From assembly GCF_008728515.1 (NCBI RefSeq), contig NC_044990.1, positions 65,080,879 through 65,144,878 of the forward strand: 64,000 nt of DNA. Reading direction: 5' to 3'. The notes under the pieces were generated by a model, which saw nothing but the letters and a program-made list of their open reading frames with translations, was not told where the DNA came from and made no database searches. The DNA comes from Papio anubis (taxonomy: Eukaryota > Chordata > Mammalia > Primates > Cercopithecidae). Shown here in pieces: positions 11,564 through 24,321 of the stretch. Every line of letters begins with the position of its first letter. Position 1 is the stretch's first letter. The translations under genes and the position numbers were made by a program.

Positions 11564-14500
11564 GAGGGATTGGTAGGAATGTGAAGGAAGAGAGTAGCTC
11601 CAAGGTCCTCAACAATCCTTTAGATGTGCTTTTGGTAGGAACTGGTGTAGTGGAGGCTCATGATTCATCTGAAGAAACTTTTAATTATTTTTGACCTGCC
11701 ATTCACTTTATATCAGGTATGAGGTATTCATGGCAGTCACTCTATTTTAGCCTTGGAAAGTTTGTGAAACTTTTGTAAACAGTTATAGCTACATTACTTT
11801 CTGAATGGAACCACAAGTTTGTGCTCTGTAATTTATATAAACTTGGCTGACAGTGCAGAAACTTTACCAATGACAGCTAAATTGAGGGCATTTTCAGTCC
11901 CATTAATATGAAAGCATTTCTTTACTTCTTGTCTAGTGACTGTATAATGACTAGGGGACTTTCTCACGACTGAAGAACATCAAGATTTTACCTAGATTTA
12001 TTTGCATCAAGTTCTCATTATTTGGTGTGTCAATTTAATCAGCATAGTAAACTCAGTCTGGGGCAATAAGACCTCAGATACTAGTCCATACCTCCATCTA
12101 TATTTTCCCACAAAAATGTGTTTGTCTCAGGAAATCTTCCTGAGAAGATGTAGCAGCTAGGTCCCACTGGGATGAACAAACAATCTCTGAGATGTTTACT
12201 ATTGTCTTCTAGTGCTTAGTTTAGCACTAAATGGACTGTAGGTGTGATAAACTGTAGGATAGATTAAGCAGTGAGACTTCCCAGCTGTCGCAATTTTCGT
12301 TAACACACATTACATATTATGCTCCCTCATTTGAAAAACAGACTATCCAAACTTCTAATAATTGCCTGGTTTCTTCCCAAAGCAGTCACACAGTTTCATC
12401 TTGTTGCAAGCAGTGTGCGTGGATGTGTGTAATTTTGTCTGAAAAAGGATCAGAAACTAGGACACATTCCAACTTAGGACACATTTAGAACTCTGTGGCA
12501 GAAACAGGTGGACCTGAGATGGAATACCAAATTATCAAGAAAGGCTTCCAATCCTGCACAGGTTTGAAACAACCAGAGCACCATTTTGGCAACATCTCCT
12601 ATCGAATCTGCTTTCCAGTAATTTGCCAGCACCCACCTCCTCAATTCTTCCTCATTAGAATACAATATATTAGATGGCAACTTACTACCTGATTGAGCAT
12701 ACGATTTAATAAACATGTTCTTTACCTGTTTCCCTGACCTTCCCTCAAATCCCATTACTTGGCCTGTATATCCTCAAACTTCCTCTTCTGGAAGCCATAT
12801 TTCTTTCAGGATCTCTCCATTGTCACCAAAACTGGCAAGGACTGTGAAGGGTCTGAGATTTTACATACTTGCCAGCTAACCATTTAGTCAGCTGCTGTTT
12901 CACGAATACTTGTAGAGGAAAGAAATCTCTAAAGGACAAATTTTAATTCATTATTCACCAAAATAAAATAGCAGTTGACAGAGTATTAGCATTTCAGTCT
13001 GAAGTTTCCTGAGCCCAGTTCCCACATGGCTTGGAGAGGAGGGTTAGATGACACCTGCACAGACTCAGTTGTGTTATAATGGGGGACTCTGAGCTTAGGG
13101 AGTTTGAATCTTTAAAAACAGGCAATACACAATGCCTGTCCTTTTTTTGGTGGAAGACATTAACTTTATCGTAAATGATAGCAAACATGCCTGCCATTTA
13201 TTCTTAGGGAATGTTCTCTCTCTTTCCTGTAAATCCATTTGTTGTTAAAAATACCTTTAAGAATCAATCTGGAATAAAGGTAAGTCGGTGTCTCACTCTT
13301 ATTATATGAAGAAATTCAGTAGTCCCATGGAGCATACTCTCCCATGAACTCATACATAAAATCACAGGGCAGAAGGAGGCCTCACCGCTGATGAATATTT
13401 GAACACCTTGAATGTGGTAGTAGAAATCTGAGTATCCACACTTGTCAAAAATAAAATAGTGCCCTTAAAATAGATGCAAGTTATTATATGCAAATTCTAT
13501 CTTAGGAATCATGTTGAAAAAGGATATAATAGGTGAGCTTAAATATTTTATTTAATAAAACAGCTTTCATATTGGCAACTTAGAACAACAGGTCCACATT
13601 ATCATCCTAACCCACACTGTATTGACCTAAGTGTTCATTAATAAAAGTGTGCAAAGAATACACTCAAAGTTAGAAGACTCCAATTATTTATTGAATTTAA
13701 ATCTAGGGTATCTTGTAGTTCCAATACTTCTTCGATTATTAGGTGTTGCTTCATGATTTTCACACATGACACCACCCAATTCATTCCTCATTTCCACTTA
13801 CATAATTTGTATTCATCATCCAGAATTTATATTCATACATTTCTGTGGATGATTTCCCTGACAACTTTGCCGCATCTCCCCCGTAGCCACTTTGGAAGAA
13901 CATATCACTTCTCTTTTGGATCTCTTTTTTGATTAAAAAATATATTGGCTTAAAAAACAAAACTCCTGCACCTAAAATCATGCCTGGAGCATGCAAGGAA
14001 CTCAACAAATAGTTCAAATACAATAGATTTGTATATTGCAATATTCGAACACTCTTGAAGCCTTTCTTGATGGATATGTTTGCCCTTATAATTGCTTTCT
14101 CCTGGGAAAGTGTTGGACTCTTATGGTGCTTGTAAGGGTGTCTATAGACCTTACTTTGTCAGAGCATTCATGAATGATCTGCTAAAAGTTCATGTTTCAG
14201 TAGGACGTGCCATTTATATCAGAACACAGAAACTTGAAGACATTTATGAGGTCATTTTCTGAAAGGGAAACAAAAATGCTCTGTCAGTGATGATCTTATT
14301 AAACGAAGAATTCTAAATGACACATTTATGGTGTGACATTTCCTTGTCAAAAGAACATTATAGTCATTATCATTGTCTGCATAATCTGCCAGATTCCTCA
14401 GGGAATATAATCATGACCTAATGTATGATCACGTTATACTTGAAGGTGGATGTTAATAAAACTTGGTATCTCTAGAAACAAGATATTGCCAATACTTAAA

Positions 14501-15239
14501 AATACTACCATAACATATAAAATATAATGTATAAACTTCTTCAAGACAACCCTTATAAGCACAATCAACTATACAGCATTAAAATGTAGACCGAGTATTT
14601 TCTTCTCTTTCAAAATATTTAGAACACATTTTTAAAACCTCTACTCTCATGACACTGGCAGACAACATTTCACTTAACCAGTCAAATAATACATATATGA
14701 TAGTTCTATGTTTTAAACAATTAACTGTATCTTTTCCATTTTTGTCATTCTCTTGGAGATAAATCACCTGAAGTTATTACAGAATTTCTACTAATTGTTC
14801 CTTAAACAACAAAAATGATTTTATACTAACAAGACTCATAATTTCTATTGTAAATTAATGCTGTATAGTTATTTGACTACTACATCGACAGATAACAAAC
14901 ATGTATATTTTACAGGCATTTTTATTGGCTAATCTTAAAATATATTATTGTATTGTCACAATTGAAAATGTTTTCAGATTGCATATTTTTAATTTAAAAA
15001 AATGAAATTTGAATAAAAATGATTACAACTTTTACATTTATATGTTTCAGTTTACTGAACGCATTTCTTTTCATTTAATAATTGAAAAACTTATTCATTA
15101 AATATCTAGGTGTCTGATCTTCATCATATAATGGTGAAGAAATATGATATAACCTCTGCTCTAAAGGTAGTTATAACTTTGCAGAGATAAATTGTCAACT
15201 AAGCAGAGCTAAGAATAATTAAAATAGGTATATTTTACT
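11564..15239. other. Anonymous sequence
   Basis: No gene or clear repeat is seen. The frames near 12474-12755 (minus, 93 codons) and 13781-14041 (minus, 86 codons) show no recognisable domain, and I treat them as chance frames. Unrecognised ancient LTR or DNA-transposon remnants may be present around 12.5-12.8 kb. Confidence 0.45.
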
Positions 15240-15660
15240 TCTGTCAATTCCTAATGTTTCACTCAACACAGTTATTTCAAAACATATATGGCACACAATG
15301 TGTTAGGCACTGAATATATATCGGCAGGAAAAATTAATGTAGAAACAATGTTTTGACATATATAGCTTACCATGAAGTGCAGACCGTACAAAATTAGTCA
15401 AATAAAGATGTAAATATAATGCATGATACATGCAGCAAAAGGACCAAAGAAACAAGGAGAAATGATCAAAAGAGCAGGTATTTTCTTATGTATTTGCGGG
15501 AAAGGAGACTTAAATGAAGAGGTGATATCAGTGATTTCAAATAAATGAAATCATGTCTATTATTAGAATGTCACAGATATGGGATGAAGAGATGAAAATA
15601 ACATATTCAAATGGGTTGAGACAAAGCACTGAACATGGTTAAAGCATAAATTAAGATTAT
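15240..15660 (+). mobile_element. Possible ancient mammalian repeat
   Basis: The order of phrases ('gcacacaatgtgttaggcac', then a 'gcttaccatgaagtgcag' block, then 'gggttgagacaaagcac') recalls the old mammal-wide repeat reading 'ggcactgggatacag...gagcttacattctag...gtgcaaaggccctgag'. I cannot name the family with certainty. Confidence 0.35.
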
Positions 15661-15759
15661 ATTAATTTATAGTTTAAAATAGGTTTTTTTAATGTGGAGA
15701 AGAGTTTGGAGAGTAGCATATAAAAAGAGAGACTTACTATATGCATAAACTGTAACACA

Positions 15760-16090
15760 TCCATTCTGATTGTAGTTTCATTAGCTGAAAATATGTATTC
15801 ACCCATGTAACCAGAACCATAATCAAGATACAGAATACATCTTCCATCACATCAAAATATTTCATTGTGTTCTTTTGCAATCACCTCCGACATCCATCCT
15901 CATCTCAGACAATCATCAATCTGCTGTCATTAGAGGTAAATGTTATCCCTTCTATAGTAGAATTTCATGCAAATAGACTCAGACACTACTTGCTATCCTG
16001 TTTCTGGCTTCTTTCACTCAGTTTATGTCGGTGATACTCATCTTCCCCAAATATTATTTCATTTAACGGGTATTTCTCTTAAGGATATTT
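15760..16090 (-). mobile_element. Old L1 (L1M) fragment, antisense
   Basis: The phrases 'acccatgtaaccagaacca', 'caagatacagaatacatc' and 'ctggcttctttcactcag' follow the antisense 3' UTR of old mammalian L1s. It is heavily diverged, with no frame. Confidence 0.6.
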
Positions 16091-16303
16091 TATTTATTTC
16101 TGTTTTATTTCATTCCATTTAATTTATAATTTAAGGTTGTTACTATTCTTTAAATCTTACCGGTTTAAAGCAACACCAATTCAGTTTGTTTGTCAGAAGT
16201 CAAGTTTGACCTGACTAGTGTCTTTGTTCAATGTTTATAAGGCAAAAATTAAGGTAGCTTTCAGGTGGCCGGGCAGTTAGGAGAGGCTCCGGGAAAAATT
16301 CAG

Positions 16304-16608
16304 TTTTGTTTGTTTGTTTGTTTTAGACAGAGTCTCACTCTGTCTCCAGGCTGGAGTGCAGTGGCACAATCTCCGTTCATTGCAACCTCCACCTTCCGGG
16401 TTCAAGCGATTCTCCTGCCTCAGTCTCTCAAGTTGCGGGGACTACAGGCGGGCACCACCATGCCCAGCTAATTTTTGTGTTTTTAGTAGAGACGGGAATT
16501 CACCATGTTGGTCACGATGGTCTCAATCTCTTGACTTGACTTCGTGATCCGCACGCCTTAGCCTCCCGAAGTGCTGGGATTATAGGAGTGAGCCACTGTG
16601 CCCTGTCC
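16304..16608 (-). mobile_element. Alu, antisense
   Basis: A T/TTTG-rich tail, 'agacagagtctcactctgtc', both arms and the end 'gagccactgtgccctgtcc' define a full Alu. The flanks 'aaaaattca' (before) and 'aaaattca' (after) fit a short target-site duplication. Confidence 0.92.
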
Positions 16609-16647
16609 AAAATTCACCTTTTGAATTTAATTAGGTTATTGGTAGAG

Positions 16648-16648
<1 letters not shown>

Positions 16649-16678
<30 letters not shown>

Positions 16679-16681
16679 TTT
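16649..16681. repeat. (CT)n plus poly-T tract
   Basis: About 11 CT units run into about 11 T residues. It lies within the split LTR. Confidence 0.85.
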
Positions 16682-17589
16682 GAAGCGGTAGAGCGGAAAT
16701 TACTGCTTCCTTTCTGCCTATTAGCTGGTGGCTTCTCTTAGTTTCTAGAAACCTCTCTCAAGTTCTTGCACATGGTCCTCTATTTCACATTCAGCAACAA
16801 TATGTAAAATCCTCACACATGGAATCGCTCTGACTTGACTTTCTGACACACGCCTGAGGCCACCAGACTGAGAAAGTTCTCTGTCTCTAAGATCTCATGT
16901 GATTAGATTTAGGCTGATCCGAGTGGATAATCTAGGAATATCTCCATATTTAAAGGTACATATCTTCAATTGCATTTGCAAAATTCCTCTTTTCGTGTAA
17001 CAACCGTATTCATAAGTACCAGGGATTAGGGCATGGATATCTTTGGGTCCATTATTTGGTCTACCATACTTAGTTTCCTTGAGTTTCCATTTGACAATAG
17101 GGCTTATCAGGTCTTTTCTGAAGCTTACAAGCATATCATTTTCTACATTAGATGCAACGTAAAAAGAATTAGAGTGGCCATCTTTAATTTGGTTCAAATT
17201 TCATGTAACAATTGCCATAGACTTCCTTTATTTGGAGACGTAGACTCTGAAATTGTGACTGTTTTATTTTTCTTCTTAATTGAATAACAAATTGTCTTTA
17301 TGTGATTTAACATATGTATTTTAAAATAAATGATAATATTTCTATAAATTTGTGAATGTCTTAGGGCAAAATTTTATGACTCACTCTTCTTTTACTCACA
17401 GTATTTAAAACACTGTTTTGACTAAAACAGCAAGTATTCAATTAATATATTTGACAAAGTACTTTAAGTGATTAATAATTATTATGTATTACTGGAATAG
17501 AAAATAAAAAGATATTTTAAATTTTTTAAATAAGAAAGCCACTATTTATATTCATTTAATAATCATAGAAATAATAGGAGTTTTCTGAT

Positions 17590-17978
17590 TTACACTTATT
17601 TTTATATACTTTAAGTTCTAGGATACATGTGCAGAACGTGCAGGTTTGTTACATAGGTATACACGTGCCATGGTAGTTTGTTGCATCCATCAACCCATCA
17701 TCTACATTGGGTATTTCTCTTAATGCTATCCCTCCGCGACCCCCCAACCCCTGACAGGTCCCACTGTGTGGTGTTCCCCTCCCTGTGTCCATGTGTTCTC
17801 ATTGTTCAACTCCCACTTATGAACTCCCACTTATGAGTGAGAACATGCAGTGTTTGGTTCTTGTGTTAGTTTGTTGAGAATGATGATTTTCAGCTCCATC
17901 CAAGTCCCTGCAAAGGACATGAAATCATCCTTTTTATGGCTGCATAGTATTCCATGGTGTATATGTGCCACATTTTCA
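17590..17978 (-). mobile_element. L1 3' tail, antisense, 5'-truncated
   Basis: It reads 'atactttaagttctaggata', 'gcaggtttgttacatagg', 'gtgagaacatgcagtgtttg' and 'ggctgcatagtattccatgg', and stops after 'tgtgccacattttc'. It is moderately diverged (L1PA/L1PB-like). A 14-bp block 'aactcccacttatg' is tandemly doubled near 17808-17836. Confidence 0.88.
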
Positions 17979-18259
17979 AAAAACAGTTTTATGTAAGGAT
18001 AGTTGTTGATATTTCAGCTGGGTGTCTAAATACATTTAAGACATTTTTAAGGATTTAGAGATTTCATTTTTTGCAAAAATAAGCCCTGTACTCTGTCCTT
18101 ACTTTTCTCTCACTTAACTAAATGTTCATTTCAAAATTATTTTTTGTTTCTACTGTTTTTCCATAAAATAATAATATATGCCTTTTACTCACCCAAAATA
18201 ATTATAATAGGCACAATAATGCCATCCTCCTCTCCAACAACAGTTGTCCATATACTACA

Positions 18260-18712
18260 AGTTATACTTGCCAGAACCTGTATCTCACATTGTGAAGGAG
18301 AATTAAGATTACACATAGAATTAAAATGGGAAATGATTAAAATAGGAAGATCATCTTGGATTATTATGGTAGGCCCAAGGTAAACACAAGAGTTCTTAAA
18401 CATGGAAGAGTGCCTCAGAGGAGCCAGGGTCAGAGAGATATGTGAGGAAGTCTCAACCTGCCATTGCTGGCTCTGAAAATGAGAGGATGCTTTGCAATCA
18501 GCCTTTTGAAGCTGGAAGAGGCAAGACAATGAATTCTTACCTAGAACTTTCAGAAAGGATCACATACCTGCTGATGCCTTAATTTCAGCAAAGAGAAACC
18601 CAGTTTGGACTTTTACACTCCAGAACTATAAAATAATAAATTTATGTTGTTTTACAACACTAAATTTGTGGTAATTTGTCACAGCAGCAATAAGAGATTA
18701 ATACAATGACGT
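18260..18712 (+). mobile_element. MLT1-like MaLR LTR, sense
   Basis: The end is diagnostic: 'tccagaactataaaataa', 'ttatgttgttttacaacac', 'tttgtggtaatttgtcac' and 'attaataca' match the 3' end of mammal-wide MaLR LTRs. Upstream, 'ggtaggcccaaggtaaacac' and 'cctgccattgctggctctga' keep the same order. The start is uncertain. Confidence 0.65.
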
Positions 18713-18715
18713 CCC

Positions 18716-19475
18716 TATTCCCATGTCCACATTAAGGTCATGTTTTTCTCTCCTTTTACTGGCAAATTTATTGAAATCAGCGTATTCTTTCCTCAGTTTT
18801 AATGTTCTCACTCTCTTTTCTGTTTTATTGGTTGATATTTATAAAATACATATTATAATGTGTATGTTTCTTCATCAGATGCAGAGCACAATGGGGTGAA
18901 CACAGGTGATGATTAGCTTTGTGGATTTTACTGGTGCTTTCTCATCAAGGTCTCTTATTTTAAGCCCACGTCTGTGCATGTTTTGTTAGTTTGCACATAG
19001 GTTTCTTCGTTTCCTTAAAATTATTGGTTTTATTGTTTGCCTTATTAATTCATTTTGTTATCTTTTCTCTTGATGTCTTTAAGTGCAGATTGTACTTTAA
19101 TGTTCATTAAAATATGTGGATTGTGTTTAATATTGTTCAGGCTTTTTCTTTAAAGAATACATTCACGTTTAATGCATAATGTAGCTTCCATTTTTACTCT
19201 TAGCTGTTCATAACAACACTTTGTGATATATTGAGTAAATGAAAATGCTTTTTTTATGTCAATTACTTTCCTTTTTAGATACCCACAGTTATTGTGGATG
19301 TGCATAATTTTTGCCTACTGAGATAACCTCCTATTTTGCACTCTTCCATTCCAAGCATTAGTATATACAGAGTGAGCTTTTAGGGAAAGAAGATCATGTT
19401 ATATGTCATTGCTCCTAAAATAAATTTCAACTCACTACAGGGCAATTTTTTTCCCCCAACCTCACTTTGTGCCAT
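18716..19475. other. Anonymous AT-rich sequence
   Basis: I see no gene or nameable repeat in this interval. Confidence 0.45.
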
Positions 19476-19479
19476 TCTC

Positions 19480-19915
19480 ATGCTAACTTAATATTCTCTT
19501 TTTCTTCTCACAATCCTTATACAAACAAAGTACTCTTTAATGCAGAACCTTTGTCCTTGCTAGGCCCTAGGTGTGAAATGCACATTCTCGTCCTTTTTTG
19601 TGGCTCATGGTTTCTCATTTTTCGGGTCTCATGCCTCAGTTTACATATCAATTTTCCACAAGGAATTTATCAAATAACTCATGAAAAATATCCTTACTGC
19701 TGCTTTTATTTTTTCCATTATAATATTCTTCAGAATTTCTTTCTTAGAACACACAATTTGATCTTTTTGTTGTTATTTTGCAATTACTTCCACATGTCTT
19801 TCATAGTAAGATGTAAGTTCCATGAAGCCTGGTGCTATGTCTTTTCTTTTCTAAATCCAGCTCCTTTCACAGTGCCTAGTACATTTTTGTTTGTGATGAA
19901 CTCTTATCTATCCAA
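19480..19915 (+). mobile_element. L2 LINE fragment, sense
   Basis: A diverged L2 3' region is suggested by 'gggtctcatgcctcagttta', then 'gtaagttccatgaagcctgg' and 'tttcacagtgcctagtac'. These correspond to the familiar 'taagctccatgagggcaggg...cacagtgcctggcac' order. The 176-codon frame at 19467-19997 is a by-product. Confidence 0.55.
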
Positions 19916-20124
19916 TGATTGTGTTAATGAAATCACTTATCACCCTCTTCAAGCATTTAACTTATACAGTAAAGGCCCTTCTCTATTTTCTATATAAAAA
20001 GAAACAGTACAGTGTACATGCCAGCATCAAAAAGAAAATGGTGTCAATTGAGAATGGATTCCATAAGATTTCCTGTATTTTCATCTACCTGAAAAAAACC
20101 ATCTAGATTAGGACATGCCATAAA

Positions 20125-20185
20125 ATATATATATATATATATATGGAGAGAGACAGAGAGAGAAAGAGAGAGAAAGAGAGATAGA
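20125..20185. repeat. (TA)n followed by (GAGA)n
   Basis: About 10 TA units are followed by GAGA/AAGAG purine repeats that run into the Alu tail. This is probably an expanded, mutated Alu tail microsatellite. Confidence 0.85.
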
Positions 20186-20456
20186 GTCTCTCTCTGTTGC
20201 CCAGCCTGGAGTCTAATGGCACGATCTCAGCTCACTGCAACCTCCATCTCCTGGGTTCAAGTGATTCTCCTGCCTCAGCCTCCCTAGTAGCTGGGAATCC
20301 AGGCACATGCCACCATGCCCGGCTAATTTTTGTATTTTTAGTAGAGACAGGGTTTCCCACGTTGGCCAGGCTGGTTTCGAACTCCTGATCTTGTGATCTG
20401 CCTGCCTGGGCCTCCCAACATGCTGGGGATACAGGCATGAGCTACCATGCCCAGCC
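20178..20456 (-). mobile_element. Alu, antisense
   Basis: It runs from 'gagtctctctctgttgccca' through the 'ctaatttttgtatttttagt' linker to 'gagctaccatgcccagcc'. Divergence fits AluS or AluJ. The frames on both strands here are Alu translations. Confidence 0.92.
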
Positions 20457-20627
20457 AGAAACATTTTTATAGGCTGAGGTTCTTCATATTTTCTAAAGTT
20501 TATAAAACAGAAAACTGAAAAATTTAAGAACTTATTAATATTTATAAAATGAACCATTATTTCTCAGGGTATAAATCTAAACTTTATAAATATTATAATC
20601 ACATTGAAAAACATACCTAATACCTGA

Positions 20628-20672
20628 TATGTGTGTGTAGGGTGTGTGTGTGTGTGTGTGTGCGTGTGCATC
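20628..20672. repeat. (TG)n microsatellite
   Basis: Two TG blocks are separated by 'aggg', the longer with about 11 units. It is likely to be length-polymorphic. Confidence 0.92.
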
Positions 20673-21920
20673 CATCCTGGTGTCTCTGAGATGTAAGCTT
20701 CTACCTACCGCCACAAATATTAATCTTTTAGTAAATGCTCAAACATGATATTATGAAAAATTTTCCCCATGGTGACTGGATTTATTGGACCTGAATGATG
20801 GATGGATATGTATGTTCTGCCTTGATTGACCAGTGATTTTCCCAAATCGAAATGAAATGACCTTGGCTTCTTCCCCTGATGTCGACCGTCAGTGTCATTA
20901 GGAAGGTGAATAATTGTGTGTTTTATGATTTGTATTTAATGTTTCTTATTTTATGGCTCAGCGTTCTACATCTGTAATTTATTGTTTGAGTTTAAATTTC
21001 ACCAAGCTTTTAGATAACTTTTATAAATCCTAAGTGAGTTCGTTTCCCAGCAGTTATTCCTTGAGGACTCTCTGGCTCTTCACTTGATTGCCACACAAGC
21101 ACTCCAGACTGAAAGACCTATGTCTGCTTTTGAAAGGTTAAAGGAAAAAAATTCTTCTTACAGTGAATTTCTCCTGACGGTTCAGGGTCTCCTCAGATGA
21201 TAGCCAATCTATCCTCCAGTAGATGAAATAGATTAGGATAGGACTCACTTCTGCTTAAATGTACAATAGGATAATGTGACGCTTCATCTTCTCACTGTTT
21301 TCTCTATTGCATCTCACTTATTCAAAAAAAATCACATTTCACTCCAATATGAAACATTCTTCACAGCTTGCTTCTTTCTGGCTCATATTTCTTTCAGTTT
21401 TTCCCATCAATAAATAAAATTGCTTCAAGATCCCTTCTCTATTTCCTATCCAAAACTTTTGTTGTACATTATTATAATATAGAACTCTCTTTGTCTATCT
21501 AATAAGATGTCATTTTTTTTTTTACTAACCTTAAATTTTTGGACTTGTGCATATCTAAAAATATCTTGTACTTTGAATTTAAATTAAAATATTTACAATC
21601 AGTTTCTGTTGCTTTGAAAAATATCAATATTGCATTATTTTCTAATAAATGCATAAATTTTAAATATAGTTCCATGTTTATTAAATTTACTTTTGAAGGC
21701 TCACTAATACATCTTAATTACTGTGTTTTCAATTTTCCTTTTAAAATAAAAGCTAAATATTTATTTAAAAATTAAATAATCCCAGTACATTTATATACCG
21801 TAACCATATATCGGCTTGTCCCTAAGTTGAGGTTTTGTAGTTTAACAACAACAAAAAAAAAAACAGAGTAACCTCAGAATATCTGGACAAGCAAAACAAT
21901 TTTTAAAAATTATTGACAAA
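20673..21920. other. Anonymous AT-rich sequence
   Basis: I see no gene or nameable repeat. The stretch from about 21480 to 21840 is very AT-rich. Confidence 0.45.
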
Positions 21921-21924
21921 TCTC

Positions 21925-23151
21925 GCATGGAGATGGGCTCCCAAAGGGAGCTTGGGCAGCTCCACCCCTGTGGTCTGTAGGGTACAGCCCCCATAGCTGC
22001 TTTATCAGCTGGCATTGAGTGCACGGTGTAAACTGTCAGTGGCTCTACCATTCTGGGGTCTACAGGATGTTAGTCCTCTTCTCACAGCTTCGTAAGGAAG
22101 TAACCAGTTGGAGATTCTGTGTGGAGGCTCCAACCTCACATTTTCTCTCTGTACTCACTCAATAGAGGTTCTTCATGAAGGCTCCAACCCTGCAGCAGAC
22201 TTCTGCCTAGACTTCCAGGTGTTTCCATACATCCTCTGAAATCTAGGTAGAGGCTCCCAAGCCTCAACTCTTGCTCTCTGCTCACCTGCAGGCTTAACAC
22301 CACATGGATGCTGCCAAGGCTTGGGGCTTGCACCCTCTAAAGCAATGGCCCTAGCTGTATTTTGGTGCTTTTTAGCCATGGCTAGAGCTGGAGCAGCTAT
22401 GACGTAGGGGACGATGTCCTGAGGCTGCACATAGCAGCAGGGCCCTGGGCCTGGCCCATGAAACCACTTTTCCCTCCTAGGCCTCCAAGCCTGTGTTGGG
22501 AGGGGCTGTCATGAAGGTCTCTAAAATATCTTATAAGAATTTTTTCCAATTGTCATGGCTACTAATATGTACCTCCTCTCTATGCAAATTTTTTCAGCCA
22601 GCTTGAATTCCTCCCCAGAAAATGGGTTGTTTTTATGGTCAGGTTGCAAATTTTCTAAACTTCTATGTTCTGCTTCCCTTTTAAATATAGGTTCAATTTC
22701 AGACCATTTCTTTGCAAATGTGTATAATGTTTTGCTGTTAGAAGCATCCTGATTACACCTTGAATGCTTTGCTCTTAGAAATTTCTTCTGCCAGATACCC
22801 AGAATCAATTCACTCAAGTTCAAAGTTCCACAGATATATAGGGAAGGGGTACAATGCTGCCAGTCCCTTTGCTAAAGCATAGCGAGAGTGACCTATACTC
22901 CAGTTTCTAATAAGTTTCTCATCTCCATCTGAGACCACCTCAGCCTGGACTTCACTGTCCATGTCACTATCAGCATTTTGGTCACAACCATTCAACCAGA
23001 ATCTAGGAAGTTCTGAAGTTTCTCTCGTCATCTTATCTTCTTCCGAGCTCTTCCAACTGTTCCAAACTCTACCTGTTACCGAGTTCCAAAGTCATATTTA
23101 CATTTTCAGTTGTCTTTATAGCAATGCCCCACTCTCCTGGTCTCAATTTTC
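21925..23151 (-). mobile_element. MaLR (MST/THE1-type) internal region, antisense, broken
   Basis: This is the noninfectious internal region of an old MaLR retroelement. The blocks 'cttgggcagctccacccctg', 'catacatcctctgaaatcta', 'ccaaggcttggggcttgcac', 'agaaatttcttctgccagat' and 'catctgagaccacctcagcc' occur in the same order as in the provirus at 57317-58897. On the minus strand it begins right after the 5' LTR (23152-23543), with the primer-site-proximal segment adjacent. Minus frames at 22521-22823 and 22810-23031 are pieces of the decayed gag-like region, closed by stops and frameshifts. The distal end and the 3' LTR are missing: recognisable sequence ends near 21925. Confidence 0.85.
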
Positions 23152-23543
23152 TGTATTAGTCTGTTCTCAGACTGCTATAAAGAACTACCTGAGACTGGGT
23201 AATTTATTTAAAAAGGAGGTTTAATTGACGTACAGTTCCACAGACTGTACAGGCAGTATGGCTGGGGGAGGCCTCAGAAAACTTACAATCATGGTGGAAG
23301 GCAAAGGGGAAGCCAGTATGTCTTACATGGCAGGAGCAGGAGGAAGAGAAGAGATGGCAAAGGGAGACGTGCAACACACTTTCAAACAACCAGATTTCAT
23401 GAGAATTTACTCAGTATCATGAGAACAGCAAGGGGGATATCTGCCCTCATAATCTAGTTTCCTCCCAACAGGCCCCTCCTTCAACACTGGAAATTAGGAT
23501 TGAACATGAGATTTGGGTGGGGACACAGAGCCAAACCATATCA
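23152..23543 (-). mobile_element. MaLR LTR (MST-type), 5' LTR of the broken provirus
   Basis: The LTR runs from 'tgtattagtctgttctcag' to 'gagccaaaccatatca' on the plus strand, the inverse of an MST LTR. It directly adjoins the internal region on its left. A short extra block near 'agactgtacaggcagt' is absent from the other MaLR LTRs here. Confidence 0.88.
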
Positions 23544-23877
23544 GTACATAAATATACTTTTGAGTCTATAAAGTACTATATTTATAAGTACAAGTAATAT
23601 ATTTTATCTTTGATTGTTACTAATAGGTGGTGGGTATTTAGACTGTTACTTATAATATAGAGCCAAATAATTTTTTAGAGGAACTGGCTATTTGATGTTA
23701 CTAAATTTTGGAATTCTGAAACTAAAAATCGCTATATTTCTGGGATAATCTCTTTGACACATTTTGAAACGCTTTCACATTTAACATTTTTGTTTTAAAA
23801 TTAAGTTTATGTAATCTATGTAATTGGACAGCTGAATATTTATTTTTGCCTAAATTAGCCAAGATTAAACATGTCTG

Positions 23878-24179
23878 GGCCGGGCAGGGTGGCTCACACC
23901 TGTAATCCCAGAACTTTGGGAGGCCGAGATGGGCGGATCACGAGGTCAGAAGATCGACACCATCCTGGCTAATACAGTGAAACCCCATCTCTACTAAAAA
24001 TACAAAAAATAAGCCAGGCGTGGTGGCGGGCGCCTGTAGTCCCAGGTACTCGCAGAGGCTGAGGCAGGAGAATGGCGAGAACCTGGGAGGCGGAGCTTGC
24101 AGTAAGCCGAGATCGCGCCACTGCACTCCAGTCTGGGCGACAGAGCCAGACTCCGTCTCAAAGAAAAAAAAAAAAAAAT
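23878..24179 (+). mobile_element. AluY-like, sense
   Basis: A full-length Alu runs from 'ggccgggcagggtggctcac' to an A-rich tail (about 24160-24178). 'gatcgcgccactgcactcca' and 'ggcgggcgcctgtagtccc' fit AluY. The target-site duplication 'catgtctg' lies at 23870-23877 and 24180-24187. Confidence 0.95.
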
Positions 24180-24321
24180 CATGTCTGAAAGCCATTGCAC
24201 TAAAGGTTTGTTGATCTGGCTAGGTACAGTTGTAGTCCAATCCAGTTTCTCTCTTACGTGTGCCATACCGAGATGGCTTCTTTGAGATGCCTTCTACATT
24301 TATTCCTATTCTTCTATTATC

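Larger units (their letters stand above)
16155..17075 (-). mobile_element. MaLR/ERVL-type LTR, antisense, split by an Alu
   Basis: The left piece (about 16155-16290) has 'ggtttaaagcaacac', 'gtcagaagtcaag' and 'ggcaaaaattaagg'. The right piece resumes after the Alu with 'gcttctcttagtttctagaa', a 'gatctcatgtgattagattt' block, 'aggaatatctccatattta' and 'accagggattagggcatgg', ending 'ggtctaccatac'. This is the order of an antisense MLT1-like LTR. An Alu (16304-16608) and a CT/T tract (16649-16681) interrupt it. Confidence 0.6.

Noticed and set aside
12474..12755. 93-codon minus-strand frame with a plausible-looking soluble product
   Set aside because: I find no domain or homologue, and there are no splice sites or regulatory context I can defend. 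It may be an unrecognised old repeat.
19467..19997. 176-codon plus-strand frame
   Set aside because: It spans a degraded L2 LINE in non-coding register, and the composition is that of T-rich DNA.
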